Source of the DNA: RGIG5612 sp964579345
Lineage (GTDB): Bacteria; Bacillota; Clostridia; Lachnospirales; Lachnospiraceae
Reading direction: 5' to 3'
DNA length: 5,993 nucleotides
NCBI GenBank assembly: GCA_964579345.1
Contig: CAZOHB010000165.1
Location: 1-5,993, forward strand
In this document: positions 1-5,993 of the stretch, one piece after another
How the letters are laid out: the number at the start of each line of letters is the position of its first letter
Numbering within the stretch: the stretch's first letter is position 1
Position numbers and translations under genes: made by a program
The notes under the pieces: generated by a model
What the model was told of the DNA's origin: nothing
The model's input: only the letters and a program-made list of their open reading frames with translations
Database searches by the model: none

Positions 1-7
1 GGAGGTG
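1..7 (+). promoter_or_regulatory. Ribosome binding site of hdrB
   Basis: GGAGGTG is strongly complementary to the 3' end of 16S rRNA and sits 7 bases before the ATG at 15. It supports that start and lies inside the end of the upstream gene, so hdrB is probably translated from an mRNA that begins left of the window. Confidence 0.8.
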
Positions 8-18
8 CGGTCAAATGA
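1..18 (+). CDS. Probable 3' end of hdrC (last five codons only)
   Basis: The frame starting at base 1 reads Gly-Gly-Ala-Val-Lys and then stops at TGA (16-18). That stop overlaps the hdrB start in the classic ATGA arrangement (ATG 15-17). Such 4-base overlaps are typical of translationally coupled genes. HdrC, the small subunit with two [4Fe-4S] clusters that links HdrA to HdrB, is the member of the Hdr set missing from this window and is the usual neighbour of hdrB, so it is the best candidate. Nothing in five residues can prove the identity; the assignment rests on context alone. The hdrB ribosome binding site lies inside this end. Confidence 0.4.
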   Translation, partial: GGAVK

Positions 19-983
19 AACAATACGCATACTACCCGGGATGTTCCATGGACTCCACAGCAGTAACCTACAAAAAGAGCTTTGAATACATTGCTGAAAA
101 GATCGGTCTGGAAATGAAAGAGATTCCGGACTGGAACTGTTGCGGAAGTACAGCGGCACATACCAAAAATGAAAACATGGCCTATGCTTTATCTGCAAGA
201 AACATTGCACTTGCAGAAGAGTATTTCCCGGGCCTTGATATCGTAACCCCTTGTGCATCCTGCTATTCCAGACTGAAATATGCAAGCCACATGGGCAAAA
301 CGAATGAACTGAAACGGCAGGAGATCGAAGAGATCTTAGAGCGTCCGTTTAAGGCGGAGGCAGAGGTGCTCAATTTCCTGGATCTGTTTGAGGATCCGGA
401 AATCAAAGAGGCCATCGAAAGCCGTATTCACAGAAAACTGGAAGGCTTAAAGGTTGCCTGCTATTACGGCTGCCTGATGAGCAGACCGCGCGAGATCACC
501 GGGGAGACCAATCCGGAGAACCCGATGAAAATGGATGAGATCATCAAAGTAACCGGAGCAGAAGCGATCGACTGGGATTATAAGACGGAATGCTGCGGCG
601 CCAGCCATCAGGTCGATGCACCGGAATCTTCCAGAGAACTCATTGACAGGATCTTCCGTAATGCAAAAGCACATGGTGCAGACGTTATCGTCACAGCATG
701 TCCGCTCTGCAATATGAACCTGGATATGAGAGAAGCCGAGATCAACAAGAAATTTGGCAGGGATTACAACATCCCGGTATTCCAGTTCACGGAACTGATC
801 GCCATCGCGATGGGTGCTAACGCAGAGCAGTGCGGCATCCACCAGCATTTCTTCCCGGCATTTGATGTTATTAACGAAGTAATCAGGACTGGGGCTAAAA
901 AAGCAGCCGCTGAAGCAAAAGCGGCAGCAAAAAAAGATCCGTTAAAGGATGGCCCGATCGTAGTCGGAAAGGCAGGTAGATAA
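15..983 (+). CDS. hdrB: CoB-CoM heterodisulfide reductase-type subunit B (HdrB)
   Basis: 322 residues, soluble, no signal peptide or membrane segment. Two CCG (cysteine-rich) domains are complete: C10, C42-C43, C80-x2-C83 in the N-terminal half (spacing C-x31-CC-x36-CxxC), and C153, C193-C194, C229-x2-C232 in the second half. In characterised HdrB each such set holds a non-cubane [4Fe-4S] cluster, and the pair cleaves the disulfide substrate. C149 and C273 are additional cysteines. The protein would be the high-potential end of the complex, fed by HdrC. In bacteria the substrate is generally not CoM-S-S-CoB; DsrC is the partner proposed in sulfate reducers, and here it is unknown. The last ~30 residues form a Lys/Ala-rich tail (about 294-311) beyond the catalytic fold. 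The ATG at 15 has a strong ribosome binding site. One base separates the gene from hdrA. Confidence 0.95.
   Translation: MKQYAYYPGCSMDSTAVTYKKSFEYIAEKIGLEMKEIPDWNCCGSTAAHTKNENMAYALSARNIALAEEYFPGLDIVTPCASCYSRLKYASHMGKTNELKRQEIEEILERPFKAEAEVLNFLDLFEDPEIKEAIESRIHRKLEGLKVACYYGCLMSRPREITGETNPENPMKMDEIIKVTGAEAIDWDYKTECCGASHQVDAPESSRELIDRIFRNAKAHGADVIVTACPLCNMNLDMREAEINKKFGRDYNIPVFQFTELIAIAMGANAEQCGIHQHFFPAFDVINEVIRTGAKKAAAEAKAAAKKDPLKDGPIVVGKAGR
971..977 (+). promoter_or_regulatory. Imperfect ribosome binding site of hdrA
   Basis: GGCAGGT lies 7 bases before the ATG at 985, inside the end of hdrB. It is interrupted compared with the AGGAGG sites of the other genes here. With the hdrB stop (981-983) only one base before the start, hdrA translation is probably coupled to that of hdrB (inference). 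Confidence 0.5.
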
Positions 984-984
984 T

Positions 985-2964
985 ATGGCTAGAATTGGTG
1001 TATTTATCTGTCACTGCGGAACAAATATTGCGGCGACTGTCGACGTGGAAAAAGTAGCAGAAGCTGCTAAGAGCATGCCGGGCGTTGTCTTTGCAAGAGA
1101 TTACAAGTATATGTGTTCCGAACCCGGACAGGCGATGATCAAAGAGGCAATCGTGGAGCATAACTTAGACCGTATCGTCATCGGTTCCTGTTCTCCGCGA
1201 ATGCATGAAGCAACCTTCCGCAAGATGCTGAAGGGAACAAAGATCAACCCGTATCTGCTTGAGATCGCAAACCTGCGTGAGCAGTGCGCATGGGTTCATA
1301 CCGACAAAGCGAAAGCAACGGAGAAGGCAATCAACCTTGTCCAGATGTCTGTTGCGAAAGTAGCAAATAACAAACCGCTGACGACTTCCACGATTCCGAT
1401 CACGAAGCGTGCGCTGGTGATCGGCGGAGGTATTGCAGGAATCCAGGCAGCTCTGGATATTGCAGATGCAGGATACGAAGTTACGATCGTAGAAAAAGAG
1501 CCGACCATCGGCGGACATATGGTCATGCTGGATAAGACATTCCCGACCATGGACTGCTCCGCATGTATTTCAACCCCGAAGATGGTTGATGCCGGAGCAC
1601 ATCCGAATATCACGCTTAAGACTTCCTGCGAAGTAGAGAAAGTGGAAGGATATATCGGTAACTTTGAAGTAACGATCAAAGAAAAAGCAAAATATGTAAA
1701 TCATGATCTCTGCACCGGATGCGGTCTTTGCCAGACTAAGTGTCCGACAAAGGTCATCAGCGAGTTCAACCAGGGAATGAGCAAGCGTTCCGCTATCTAT
1801 ATTCCGTTCGCACAGGCGGTTCCTTCCAAGCCGGTCATTGACCCGCAGGCCTGCCTGAAACTGACGAAGGACAAATGCGGAATCTGCGAAAAGATCTGTC
1901 CGATCGGCGCGATCAACTATCAGGATGAAGTCAAATACACGACAGAGCAGTATGGTGCGATCGTTGTTGCAACCGGTTATGAGCTGGCTGACTGGAAGCA
2001 GATGTATCCGGAATACGGCGGAGGCAAGTATGAAGACGTCATCACCGGTCTTCAGTTCGAACGTCTCGTCAACGCTTCCGGCCCGACCGAAGGACATATC
2101 GTAAGACCTTCCGACGGCAAGGAGCCGAAAGACGTTGTTATCGTAAAATGCGTCGGCAGCCGTGATCCGAAGAAAGGCAAAACCTATTGCTCCAGAGCAT
2201 GCTGTATGTACAGTGCAAAGCACGCACATCAGATCCTGGACAAGATCCCGAATTCCAGAGTCTACATCTTCTATATGGATGTCCGTACTCCGGGTAAAGG
2301 ATATGAAGAGTTTTATGACAATACAAGAAGCGACGGAGCACAGTATATCAGAGGCCGTGTCTCCAAGATCTTCAAAGAGGGCAGCAAGCTGATCGTTAAA
2401 GGTGAAGATTCCCTGATCGGCCGTCCGGTCACTGTTGAGGCTGACATGGTCATCTTAGCAACAGCGATGGAAGCAGCCCCGGGAGTAGAAGAAGTCGTAA
2501 GCAAGCTGGGTATCTCTATGGATAAGGATCGCTGGATCCAGGAAGCACATCCGAAGCTTCGTCCGGTTGAGACCCAGAGCGCAGGTATTTTCCTTTGCGG
2601 AACCTGCCAGGGACCGAAAGATATTCCTGACACAGTATCACAGGCAGGAGCTGCAGCTTCCAAAGTCATTGGTATTCTGAACCATGACGAGATGGAGACA
2701 TCACCGATGATCTCTCATGTAGATCAGACGAAGTGTGCCGGCTGCGGATACTGCGTGGAAGTATGTCCGTATAAGGCAATCTCCTTAGTTGAGGTTCCGG
2801 GACGTGACGGCAACCGTAAGGTCACGAAGACCGTTGCACAGGTGAACGAAGGTCTTTGCCAGGGATGCGGATGCTGTACCGCAACCTGCCGTACCGGATG
2901 TATCGACCTGAGAGGCTTTACGAATGATCAGATTCTGAAGGAGGTGGATGCGTTATGTCTATAA
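985..2964 (+). CDS. hdrA: Heterodisulfide reductase subunit A (HdrA), FAD/iron-sulfur bifurcating subunit
   Basis: 659 residues, close to the usual ~650 of single-copy HdrA. Order of parts: an N-terminal HdrA domain (1-135) with C9, C11, C44, C69 and C101; a thioredoxin-reductase-like FAD domain opening with GGGIAG at 147-152; an inserted ferredoxin domain with C243-x2-C246-x2-C249-x3-C253 and C290-x7-C298-x2-C301-x3-C305; the return of the FAD fold, carrying C389-x12-C402-x3-C406-C407, a cluster signature of HdrA; the FAD-closing segment GTCQGPKDIPDT (539-550); and a C-terminal ferredoxin with C584/587/590/594 and C625/628/631/635. MDCSAC (189-194) is the conserved cysteine pair near the flavin. 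The FAD is the expected bifurcation site, sending electrons to ferredoxin and to HdrBC. The last cluster is followed by Arg instead of the usual Pro. The stop overlaps flxD by 10 bases. Confidence 0.96.
   Translation: MARIGVFICHCGTNIAATVDVEKVAEAAKSMPGVVFARDYKYMCSEPGQAMIKEAIVEHNLDRIVIGSCSPRMHEATFRKMLKGTKINPYLLEIANLREQCAWVHTDKAKATEKAINLVQMSVAKVANNKPLTTSTIPITKRALVIGGGIAGIQAALDIADAGYEVTIVEKEPTIGGHMVMLDKTFPTMDCSACISTPKMVDAGAHPNITLKTSCEVEKVEGYIGNFEVTIKEKAKYVNHDLCTGCGLCQTKCPTKVISEFNQGMSKRSAIYIPFAQAVPSKPVIDPQACLKLTKDKCGICEKICPIGAINYQDEVKYTTEQYGAIVVATGYELADWKQMYPEYGGGKYEDVITGLQFERLVNASGPTEGHIVRPSDGKEPKDVVIVKCVGSRDPKKGKTYCSRACCMYSAKHAHQILDKIPNSRVYIFYMDVRTPGKGYEEFYDNTRSDGAQYIRGRVSKIFKEGSKLIVKGEDSLIGRPVTVEADMVILATAMEAAPGVEEVVSKLGISMDKDRWIQEAHPKLRPVETQSAGIFLCGTCQGPKDIPDTVSQAGAAASKVIGILNHDEMETSPMISHVDQTKCAGCGYCVEVCPYKAISLVEVPGRDGNRKVTKTVAQVNEGLCQGCGCCTATCRTGCIDLRGFTNDQILKEVDALCL
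2939..2945 (+). promoter_or_regulatory. Ribosome binding site of flxD, inside hdrA
   Basis: AGGAGGT lies 9 bases before the ATG at 2955 and within the last codons of hdrA. It selects this ATG over the out-of-frame ATG at 2948, which is too close to the site. Confidence 0.75.
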
Positions 2965-3428
2965 AGAAAGACGATAACTGGGAGCCGAAGATCCTTGCAT
3001 TTTGCTGCAACTGGTGTACCTACACCGGAGCGGATCTGGCAGGACTGAACCGTATGAAATATCCGGAAAATGTCCGCACCATCCGCGTTCCATGCTCTTC
3101 CAGAGTAAACCCGCAGTTTATCCTGCGTGCATTCCAGAAAGGCGCTGACGGCGTTCTGGTCTGCGGATGCCACCCGGGAGACTGTCATTATGCAACCGGA
3201 AACTATTTCACCAGAAGACGTTTTATGCTGATGCAGCGGCTTCTGGAGTATAACGGAATCGACCCGAAGCGCTTCCAGGCAAAATGGATCAGCGGTTCAG
3301 AAGCAGCGAAGTTCCGTGATACCGTGACCGAAGTCAGCGCACAGATCAAGGCGCTTGGTCCGAACACGAAGTTTGTTGCGCCGCATTACGACAATGCGCT
3401 TCAGGCTAAGGAAGGAGGTGCTGAATAA
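2955..3428 (+). CDS. flxD: MvhD-like [2Fe-2S] electron-transfer adaptor (FlxD)
   Basis: 157 residues, about the usual length of the MvhD/FlpD family. Family hallmarks are present in order: FCCNWCTYTGADLAG (16-30; C17, C18, C21), RVPCSSRVNP (44-53; C47), and GCHPGDCHY (71-79; C72, C77, with C70 just before). In the methanogen hydrogenase-heterodisulfide reductase complex MvhD carries a [2Fe-2S] cluster and docks the electron-donating enzyme onto HdrA. Here no hydrogenase genes (mvhA, mvhG) follow; the next genes encode the NADH-oxidising FlxCBA module. The protein therefore probably connects FlxABC to HdrA. The gene begins inside hdrA (10-base overlap) and ends with TAATG, sharing one base with the flxC start. 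The name flxD follows the Desulfovibrio flxABCD-hdrABC cluster; databases usually call it hydrogenase iron-sulfur subunit. Confidence 0.92.
   Translation: MSIKKDDNWEPKILAFCCNWCTYTGADLAGLNRMKYPENVRTIRVPCSSRVNPQFILRAFQKGADGVLVCGCHPGDCHYATGNYFTRRRFMLMQRLLEYNGIDPKRFQAKWISGSEAAKFRDTVTEVSAQIKALGPNTKFVAPHYDNALQAKEGGAE
3413..3420 (+). promoter_or_regulatory. Ribosome binding site of flxC
   Basis: AGGAGGTG ends 7 bases before the ATG at 3428 and overlaps the last flxD codons, which read Glu-Gly-Gly-Ala-Glu. Confidence 0.8.
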
Positions 3429-4279
3429 TGGCAGCTTTAACAGAAGCTCAGGTGCAGGACCGGATTCGTGAAGAAGCGAAAAAGGCTCTGGCAACCGGTG
3501 AAGTAAGCGCCGTTGTCGGATGGACCTCCACCCGTTTTGAAGATAAAACAAAACCGTATTTTGCGGAAACTGAAGCAGAGTGCGATCTCCTGGTCTGGAA
3601 TAAATACTGCATCAACGGCACAGGAAAATTTGCCCTGGATGACAGATACCCGGAGAAAAAGATTGCGATCATTGCCAGAGGCTGTGACAGCCGCGCATTA
3701 AACAGAATGCTGCGTGACAAACAGCTGAAAAGAGAGAATCTCTACATCATCGGCGTGGTCTGCGACGGAAAAGAAAATGCAGTCTGTGACGGATGTCAGC
3801 ACAAAAATCCGCTGACGTATGACGTACTGATCGGTGAGCCGGTAGAAGAGCAGATGAATGCAGATCGTTTCAAAGAGATCGAGGCATTTGAAAAACTGAC
3901 TCCGGATCAGAGATATGAATACTGGGCAAAACAGTATGACAAATGTATTCACTGCTATGCCTGCAGAAATGCATGTCCGGCATGCAACTGTGTCGAATGT
4001 TACGCAGACCAGTACCGTACCGGATGGCAGGGCAAGGCAGCAGACAGAGAGCAGAACCAGGTTTACGGACTTACAAGAGCATTCCATGTCGGCGACCGCT
4101 GCATCGAGTGCGGTGAGTGCGAACGTGTCTGCCCGATGAATCTTCCGATCATGCGTCAGACCAAGAAGATGCTCAAAGATATCAATGACCTTTACGGTGA
4201 TTATGAATGCGGCCTTCCGGATGATGCGATGCCGATCTTAGGCACCTATAAGCTGGAAGATCCGGACGAGTTTATGTAG
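3428..4279 (+). CDS. flxC: FlxC-like protein: FrhB/AsrA-type N-terminal module plus two [4Fe-4S] clusters
   Basis: 283 residues, soluble. The N-terminal half (1-150) has no ferredoxin motif but carries ARGCDSRAL (83-91, C86), then C112 after a hydrophobic strand, then C120-x2-C123. The GCDxRA motif resembles one in FrhB/FdhB-type and sulfhydrogenase beta-type proteins. The C-terminal half is a dicluster ferredoxin: C173-x2-C176-x2-C179-x3-C183, then C186, C188 and C191 (CPACNCVEC), and C225-x2-C228-x2-C231-x3-C235. This matches FlxC of the Flx set, an internal electron relay between the NADH site of FlxA and FlxD. No flavin site is evident. All 11 proline codons are CCG. Databases often name such proteins only as 4Fe-4S dicluster or coenzyme F420 hydrogenase beta-like, so the exact symbol rests on synteny. 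Confidence 0.87.
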   Translation: MAALTEAQVQDRIREEAKKALATGEVSAVVGWTSTRFEDKTKPYFAETEAECDLLVWNKYCINGTGKFALDDRYPEKKIAIIARGCDSRALNRMLRDKQLKRENLYIIGVVCDGKENAVCDGCQHKNPLTYDVLIGEPVEEQMNADRFKEIEAFEKLTPDQRYEYWAKQYDKCIHCYACRNACPACNCVECYADQYRTGWQGKAADREQNQVYGLTRAFHVGDRCIECGECERVCPMNLPIMRQTKKMLKDINDLYGDYECGLPDDAMPILGTYKLEDPDEFM

Positions 4280-4285
4280 GAGGTG
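4278..4285 (+). promoter_or_regulatory. Ribosome binding site fixing the flxB start
   Basis: AGGAGGTG overlaps the flxC stop codon (TAG, 4277-4279) and ends 6 bases before the ATG at 4292. The in-frame GTG at 4283 lies within this site and so cannot use it; the ATG is the better start. Confidence 0.8.
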
Positions 4286-4291
4286 AGGATC

Positions 4292-5365
4292 ATGAAATTA
4301 GCGAAAAAAGACTTAAATAAAGCGTTGGAGATCCTCAGCGAAGGTGCAGTTGTTTTTGCACCGACCTTCGAAATGATCGAGGATCCGTCGGAAGGCGGAC
4401 AGACGATGGGTGAGAAGAAATTCATGCCGTTTAAAGAAGGCATGTTCATTGCTCTCGATGGCCCGAATACCGTAAAGCCGCCGAAGGATGTCCTTTTCCC
4501 GAATGTGGAAAAAATGTACCGCTATAAAACAGGCGAGAATGCTGAAATCCAGGAAATCTTCCCGGAAGATACAAAGAAGATCCTGTTTGGCATCCGCCCT
4601 TGTGATGCAAGAAGCATTGAGGCAATGGACAAGGTATTCTATACCAAAAAATATGTCGATTCCTATTATGCGAAGCGTCGTGAAAATGTTGTCATCGTAT
4701 CGATGGGATGCGTCGAGCCGGAGCGTACCTGCTTCTGCGATTCCATGGGACTGGATCCGAACAATGCACCGAATGCGGATGTTATGATGAATGTTTCCAA
4801 AGACTCTGCGGATGCATTTGTTCTGGAAGCGTATACCGATAAGGGAAAGGAAGTGCTGGATCTTCTGAAATCCCTGGACGGCGGAAAAGGTGAGCCGAAG
4901 CGGGATGTGAAATGTTCCCTTCAGATCAACAAGGATCCGGAACTGGACAAGAAGCTTGCCGGTATGTTCGAACATCCGATCTGGGATAAAGTAACAAAAG
5001 GATGCATCGGATGCGGAACCTGTACATTCGTATGTCCGACCTGCTACTGCTTCGATATTGACAATGAGAACTATGGCTCCGAAGGCACGAAATACCGCTG
5101 CTGGGATTCCTGTATGTTCAGTGACTATACCAGAATGGCAGGCGGTGCTAACCCGAGACCGACGAAGAAAGAACGTCTGCGCAACCGTTACATGCATAAG
5201 CTCAGCTATTTCAATGAGCGCTATGGCGAGACACTTTGCGTAGGCTGTGGAAGATGTGTAGCTAACTGTCCGTCTCATCTCGATATCTCCGAGTTTATTG
5301 AGAAGGCAACCGCTGCAGATCCGAATGCGGAAACCTATACAGATGCACCGGGAAAGGAGGCGTAA
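4292..5365 (+). CDS. flxB: FlxB-like protein, sulfhydrogenase beta / AsrA family with two [4Fe-4S] clusters
   Basis: 357 residues from the ATG at 4292. A longer reading from GTG 4283 would add three residues but begins inside the ribosome binding site. The N-terminal module (1-~205) contains GIRPCDARSIEAMD (100-113, C104), then ENVVIVSMGC (131-140) and TCFC (146-149), features of the anaerobic sulfite reductase A / Ni-Fe hydrogenase beta family. The C-terminal half has C238-x2-C241-x2-C244-x3-C248 followed by C251 and C253 (CPTCYC), then an insert with C270 and C274 (RCWDSC), then C316-x2-C319-x2-C322-x3-C326. In related enzymes this subunit receives electrons from the FAD/NAD-binding partner, which here is FlxA, encoded immediately downstream. 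There is no signal peptide or membrane segment. 20 of 21 proline codons are CCG. hydB- or asrA-type names are possible alternatives in databases. Confidence 0.89.
   Translation: MKLAKKDLNKALEILSEGAVVFAPTFEMIEDPSEGGQTMGEKKFMPFKEGMFIALDGPNTVKPPKDVLFPNVEKMYRYKTGENAEIQEIFPEDTKKILFGIRPCDARSIEAMDKVFYTKKYVDSYYAKRRENVVIVSMGCVEPERTCFCDSMGLDPNNAPNADVMMNVSKDSADAFVLEAYTDKGKEVLDLLKSLDGGKGEPKRDVKCSLQINKDPELDKKLAGMFEHPIWDKVTKGCIGCGTCTFVCPTCYCFDIDNENYGSEGTKYRCWDSCMFSDYTRMAGGANPRPTKKERLRNRYMHKLSYFNERYGETLCVGCGRCVANCPSHLDISEFIEKATAADPNAETYTDAPGKEA
5355..5360 (+). promoter_or_regulatory. Ribosome binding site of flxA
   Basis: AGGAGG lies in the last codons of flxB, 8 bases before the ATG at 5369. It supports that start for the gene that leaves the window. 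Confidence 0.8.
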
Positions 5366-5368
5366 AAA

Positions 5369-5993
5369 ATGGCAGTAGATCATGAATGCTCATGCAATAA
5401 AAATCCATTGGTTCCATCTTTGTGCAGAGTCATTGATGTAAAACAGGAAACTCCTGACATCCAGACTTACACGATCCAGACACTCGATGGGAAAAAGCCA
5501 TTCAGCCCGCTTCCGGGACAGCTGGCGATGATCTCTCTTTTGGGAGTAGGCGAGGCAATGTTCTCGATCACAGCACAGGGAGAAGATTATATCCAGAGTG
5601 CGATCAAGAGAACCGGTATGCTGACGGACGAATTCCATCAGATGCAGCCCGGTCAGGAAATCGGTGTCCGCGGACCTTATGGAAATCATTTCCCGATTGA
5701 GGATTTAAAAGGAAAAGATGTACTGTTTATTGGCGGCGGTGTCGGTATCGCACCGGTACGTTCCATGATCCGTTATGCGTTTGAACACAGAGAAGATTTC
5801 GGACATATCGATATCCTTTACGGAGCTCGTTCGTCTGCAGATATCTGCTTCAAACAGGATTGTCTGGAAGACTGGCCGAAACAGCCGGATACCAATGTGT
5901 ACATTACAACCGACGTTCCGTCTGATGACTGGAACGGTCATGTAGGCTTTGTTCCTCCTTATATCGAAGAGGTGGGATTCAAGCCGGAAGGTA
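5369..5993 (+). CDS. flxA: FlxA-like FAD/NAD(P)-binding oxidoreductase (AsrB / hydrogenase gamma family), 3' end missing
   Basis: The open frame runs from the ATG at 5369 to the window edge: 208 codons, no stop. It is a ferredoxin-NADP reductase-type protein. PGQ (49-51) and FSIT (65-68) belong to the flavin-binding barrel, GVRGPYGNHFP (99-109) follows, and VLFIGGGVGIAPVRSM (118-133) is the start of the nucleotide-binding domain. Partners of this type (AsrB, sulfhydrogenase gamma) usually also have a C-terminal cysteine motif for a [2Fe-2S] cluster, which would lie beyond the window. Expected role: oxidise NADH and pass electrons to FlxB. The N-terminus before the barrel has C7, C9 and C19, which may be an extra metal or redox site. 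Only 8 of 16 proline codons are CCG, unlike the genes upstream. No NADPH-specific motif can be judged from the visible part, so the choice of NADH comes from the family. Confidence 0.9.
   Translation, partial: MAVDHECSCNKNPLVPSLCRVIDVKQETPDIQTYTIQTLDGKKPFSPLPGQLAMISLLGVGEAMFSITAQGEDYIQSAIKRTGMLTDEFHQMQPGQEIGVRGPYGNHFPIEDLKGKDVLFIGGGVGIAPVRSMIRYAFEHREDFGHIDILYGARSSADICFKQDCLEDWPKQPDTNVYITTDVPSDDWNGHVGFVPPYIEEVGFKPEG

Noticed and set aside
929..936. A7 run followed by G near the end of hdrB as a possible programmed frameshift site
   Set aside because: A -1 shift reaches a stop at 977-979 and a +1 shift stops at 943-945. Neither frame fuses to hdrA, and no stimulatory structure was seen.
1570..2229. 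Open frame of 219 codons on the minus strand within hdrA
   Set aside because: It is antisense to conserved HdrA motifs, has no recognisable family features, and is better explained as a codon-bias shadow.
2162..2392. Small plus-strand open frame inside hdrA (76 codons), and similar ones inside flxC and flxB
   Set aside because: These are out-of-frame readings within conserved coding sequence, without supporting ribosome sites or recognisable domains.
2955..3428. Possible hydrogenase operon because of the mvhD-like gene
   Set aside because: No large or small Ni-Fe hydrogenase subunit follows. The downstream genes are iron-sulfur and FAD/NAD-binding proteins, so the adaptor belongs to an Flx-type NADH module.
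4313..5383. Long open frame (356 codons) on the minus strand across flxB
   Set aside because: It lies opposite a well-supported gene with clear iron-sulfur motifs, shows no recognisable domain and has a skewed composition rich in Cys, Ile, Arg and His. It is explained as a by-product of strong codon bias in flxB.
4292..5993. Possible anaerobic sulfite reductase (asrAB) pair for flxB and flxA
   Set aside because: The proteins are related to AsrA and AsrB, but the linkage to hdrBA, flxD and flxC is the Flx-Hdr arrangement. An asrC gene beyond the right edge cannot be excluded from this window.

Overview
This window is a compact, single-strand (+) operon fragment with almost no non-coding DNA. 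It encodes most of an HdrABC-FlxABCD (older name FloxABCD) complex, a soluble NADH-linked heterodisulfide-reductase-type machine thought to carry out flavin-based electron bifurcation. Order, left to right: the last codons of a probable hdrC, then hdrB, hdrA, flxD (mvhD-like), flxC, flxB and the first ~208 codons of flxA, which runs off the right edge. Neighbouring genes overlap or are separated by only a few bases, and most starts have a strong AGGAGG-type ribosome binding site inside the end of the preceding gene. No promoter, terminator, RNA gene, mobile element or CRISPR is visible. No gene-free stretch exceeds about 12 bases.

Organism: the strong Shine-Dalgarno sites, intermediate GC content and very strong use of CCG for proline suggest an anaerobic Firmicute, most likely a gut-type clostridium such as a Lachnospiraceae member. 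This is inference from style and gene content, not a species identification. The cysteine-rich, oxygen-sensitive protein set fits a strict anaerobe.

Likely joint function, from known family members: FlxA (FAD- and NAD-binding) takes electrons from NADH. FlxB and FlxC (each an N-terminal module plus two ferredoxin-type [4Fe-4S] clusters) relay them. FlxD, the homologue of the MvhD adaptor, passes them to the FAD of HdrA. HdrA splits them between a low-potential branch, through its ferredoxin domains to ferredoxin, and a high-potential branch, through HdrC to the non-cubane clusters of HdrB, where a disulfide or similar acceptor is reduced. The acceptor cannot be told from this window: no dsrC, metF, alcohol dehydrogenase or hydrogenase gene is present.

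Points worth a second look: the shared architecture of FlxB and FlxC, which suggests an old duplication; the unresolved electron acceptor; the Lys/Ala-rich tail of HdrB; a cysteine-rich N-terminus and altered flavin motif in FlxA; a change of proline codon use at flxA; and a start-site correction for flxB.
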